In this document: positions 62,760 to 64,000 of the stretch, piece by piece | Position numbering within the stretch: position 1 is the stretch's first letter | Layout of the letters: the number at the start of each line of letters is the position of its first letter | Source: JADLDB01 sp040752975 | Lineage (GTDB): Bacteria; Myxococcota; Myxococcia; Myxococcales; Myxococcaceae | NCBI GenBank assembly: GCA_040752975.1 | Contig: JBFMHF010000005.1 | Span: forward strand, 1 to 64,000 | Direction of reading: 5' to 3' | Length of the DNA: 64,000 nucleotides | Program-made: the position numbers and the translations under genes | The notes under the pieces: generated by a model | Told to the model about the DNA's origin: nothing | Seen by the model: only the letters and a program-made list of their open reading frames with translations | Database searches by the model: none

Positions 62760-63443
62760 TCAGCGCTTGCGCTTGCCGGCCTTCGCCTTGCCGCCGCGGG
62801 TGCTGCGCGCCGCCGGACGGGCCCGGGCCGCCTTGGCGCCCTTCGCGCCCCGCCGGGGCCTGGGGTTCGCCTTCATCTTCGTCCCGGTGATGATCTTCAG
62901 CTCCTCCGGGGTCATGTAGGCGAGGTCCAACAGGGACTGGAAGATCTTGAGGCCGCCCGCCTCCACCGTCTCGAGGTTGGTCTGCACCGTCACCTCGGGC
63001 GCCCCCGGCGGCTCGTATGGCTCGGTGATGCCGACGAAGTTCGGGATCTCCCCGGACAGGGCCTTCTTGTACTTCCCGGTGGAGTCCCGCTTGATGAGGT
63101 CGTCGGTGGGGCAATCGACGTAGACCTCGATGTAGCGCTGGATGCGGCGGCGGTTCTCGTCGCGCACGCCCTTGTAGGGGCTGGTGCAGGCGACCAGCAC
63201 GCAGGTGTTGTTGCGGGTCAGCAGTTCCGCCACCACGCCGAGGCGACGGGCGATGGTGATCCGCTCGTCCTTGTTGGAGCCCTCGAGCTCCTTCCAGAGA
63301 TCGTCCGCCAGGTCGTCCTCGTCGAGGATCTCCACGTTCCGGCCCACCTGACGCAGCCGCGCGGCGATGTAGTTCGCCAGCGTCGTCTTGCCCGCACCCA
63401 ACATGCCCGTCAGCCAGACCGTAAACCCCTGCTGGTTCGCCAT
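62760..63443 (-). CDS. Adenylylsulfate kinase-like protein with basic tail
   Basis: This protein of 227 residues aligns with APS kinase. The P-loop is GMLGAGKTT (13-21), followed by ERITIARRLGVVAELLTRNN, ACTSPYKGVRDENRRR, KRDSTGKYKKALSGEI and EPYEPPGAPEV. In CysC the APS-binding loop is DGDxxR, but here it is LDEDDLADD and the Arg is lost. The last 40 residues are an Arg/Lys/Ala-rich tail (RPRRGAKGAKAARARP and more), unlike any CysC I know. It could be a modified APS kinase or a kinase for another nucleotide. No cysD or cysN is nearby. Confidence 0.82.
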   Translation of the reverse strand: MANQQGFTVWLTGMLGAGKTTLANYIAARLRQVGRNVEILDEDDLADDLWKELEGSNKDERITIARRLGVVAELLTRNNTCVLVACTSPYKGVRDENRRRIQRYIEVYVDCPTDDLIKRDSTGKYKKALSGEIPNFVGITEPYEPPGAPEVTVQTNLETVEAGGLKIFQSLLDLAYMTPEELKIITGTKMKANPRPRRGAKGAKAARARPAARSTRGGKAKAGKRKR

Positions 63444-63575
63444 TTCGTCTCCGCGCTGATCGCCCGGCGGATCGGCCGCCGACCGAGAAAAAGACGCGGC
63501 TTTCTAGTCGAAAACACCCCAACTCCGCCAGCCCCGACTCTGAGATCGCAACCCACTGAAATTGGAGCGAAATTC

Positions 63576-64000
63576 TCAATTTCCCGAGGGGTGTCGGCGG
63601 CAGGGCGTGTGGTGAGTGGCGCTCAAGGCGCCGTCGAGGAGGCGGAAGGCGTGGGGGACGGACGCGTCGAGGGAGAGCCCGAGGGCCAGGCGTTGGAGGA
63701 GGAGAGCTGCGAGGCTGCCGAGGAGCACCTCGTCGGAGCGGGTGGCGGGCCCGCGGACGCTGGCCAGCGTGGCCTCGAGGCAGTCCGGACAGGGGCCCAC
63801 CGCAGCGTCCTGGAAGCGGTAGACGGCGCCCTGGCCGCCGACGAGGACGGCGTGTGGCAGGAGCTCAGCGCGGAAGTCAGCGGGGGCGAGCGAGGCGAAG
63901 GGCGGATCGACTGCGCGCGCGTCGGGGTTGAAGTCGTCCCACGACGCACCAGCCAGGTAGCCATCACCGGGAGGTGGTTCGCACACCACGGGCGTCCCGC
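63576..64000 (-). CDS. ThiF/MoeB-like (E1) protein, 3' end only
   Basis: The gene runs off the window edge, so only the last 141 residues are visible. GPCPDCLEATL is the zinc-binding CxxC found in E1-type adenylyltransferases such as MoeB and in TOMM cyclodehydratase partners. TPVVCEPP and HAVLVGGQGAVYRFQDA fit the end of that fold. The start is outside. The final residues and stop overlap an inverted repeat GAAATT-CTC-AATTTC at 63569-63583. What it modifies cannot be read here. Confidence 0.6.
   Translation of the reverse strand, partial: GTPVVCEPPPGDGYLAGASWDDFNPDARAVDPPFASLAPADFRAELLPHAVLVGGQGAVYRFQDAAVGPCPDCLEATLASVRGPATRSDEVLLGSLAALLLQRLALGLSLDASVPHAFRLLDGALSATHHTPCRRHPSGN

Overview
The window is GC-rich bacterial DNA and almost certainly comes from a myxobacterium (Myxococcota). 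The basis is two proteins with MYXO-CTERM-like tails (Cys motif, hydrophobic helix, Arg cluster), two AgmX/PglI-type C-terminal domains, an FHA-DUF4388 protein, Gly/Asp-Gly-rich lipoproteins, and many TPR proteins next to a standard set of housekeeping genes. The exact genus cannot be read from the sequence. A decaheme outer-membrane cytochrome suggests a lineage able to pass electrons to extracellular acceptors.

Layout. 1-3010: an intact tRNA-Asp, then a 2.9-kb segment holding one gene (two USP-like domains fused to a two-HKD phospholipase-D-like domain). The segment is closed by a second exact copy of the last 24 bp at the tRNA 3' end, which is the geometry of an integrated element, but no integrase is present. 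3078-11142: cell-surface genes, namely a kelch/Ig-like MYXO-CTERM protein, a Cys-rich lipoprotein with seven thrombospondin-like repeats, and an orphan decaheme OmcA/MtrC-type cytochrome. 11477-14572: a membrane protein, a DUF1571 protein and a bestrophin-like channel. 14576-26015: an iron-acquisition block. A tightly overlapping minus-strand operon (imelysin, lipoprotein, HTTM protein, TonB-dependent receptor) faces away from a plus-strand set (thioredoxin-like, MBL-fold hydrolase, and a three-gene iron(III)-type ABC importer), with a Fur-box-like sequence near the divide. 26060-26213: a 22-bp minisatellite. 26312-31074: secreted proteins, an M61 peptidase, RNase HII with an altered GRG motif and a DUF2325-like protein.

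31092-44382 is mostly minus-strand core genome: rdgB, rph, an amidase, selD, FHA/TPR proteins, BamD, RecX, an AgmX-like protein, a methyltransferase, PilT, rpsI and rplM. 44502-50295 holds a UvrD/Rep helicase, a large FG-GAP/VCBS lipoprotein with a 14-bp minisatellite of about 510 bp just upstream, and a lytic-transglycosylase-like protein. 50381-57868 holds an alpha/beta-hydrolase without its nucleophilic serine, a small protein with 13 consecutive CxxC steps, an RlmI-like methyltransferase, a TPR-zincin lipoprotein, clpX, a GYF/AgmX-like protein and truA, the last two starting within a few bases of each other on opposite strands. 57876-64000 holds a 54-residue ribbon-helix-helix regulator, an envelope protein, a large MYXO-CTERM lipoprotein, LarE, an APS-kinase-like protein with a basic tail, and the 3' end of an E1/ThiF-like gene cut by the window edge.

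No CRISPR array, rRNA, prophage or insertion sequence was seen. The best candidates for something new are the tRNA-flanked PLD segment, the CxxC-ladder protein, the imelysin-HTTM-TonB operon and the two minisatellites placed directly upstream of secreted-protein genes.
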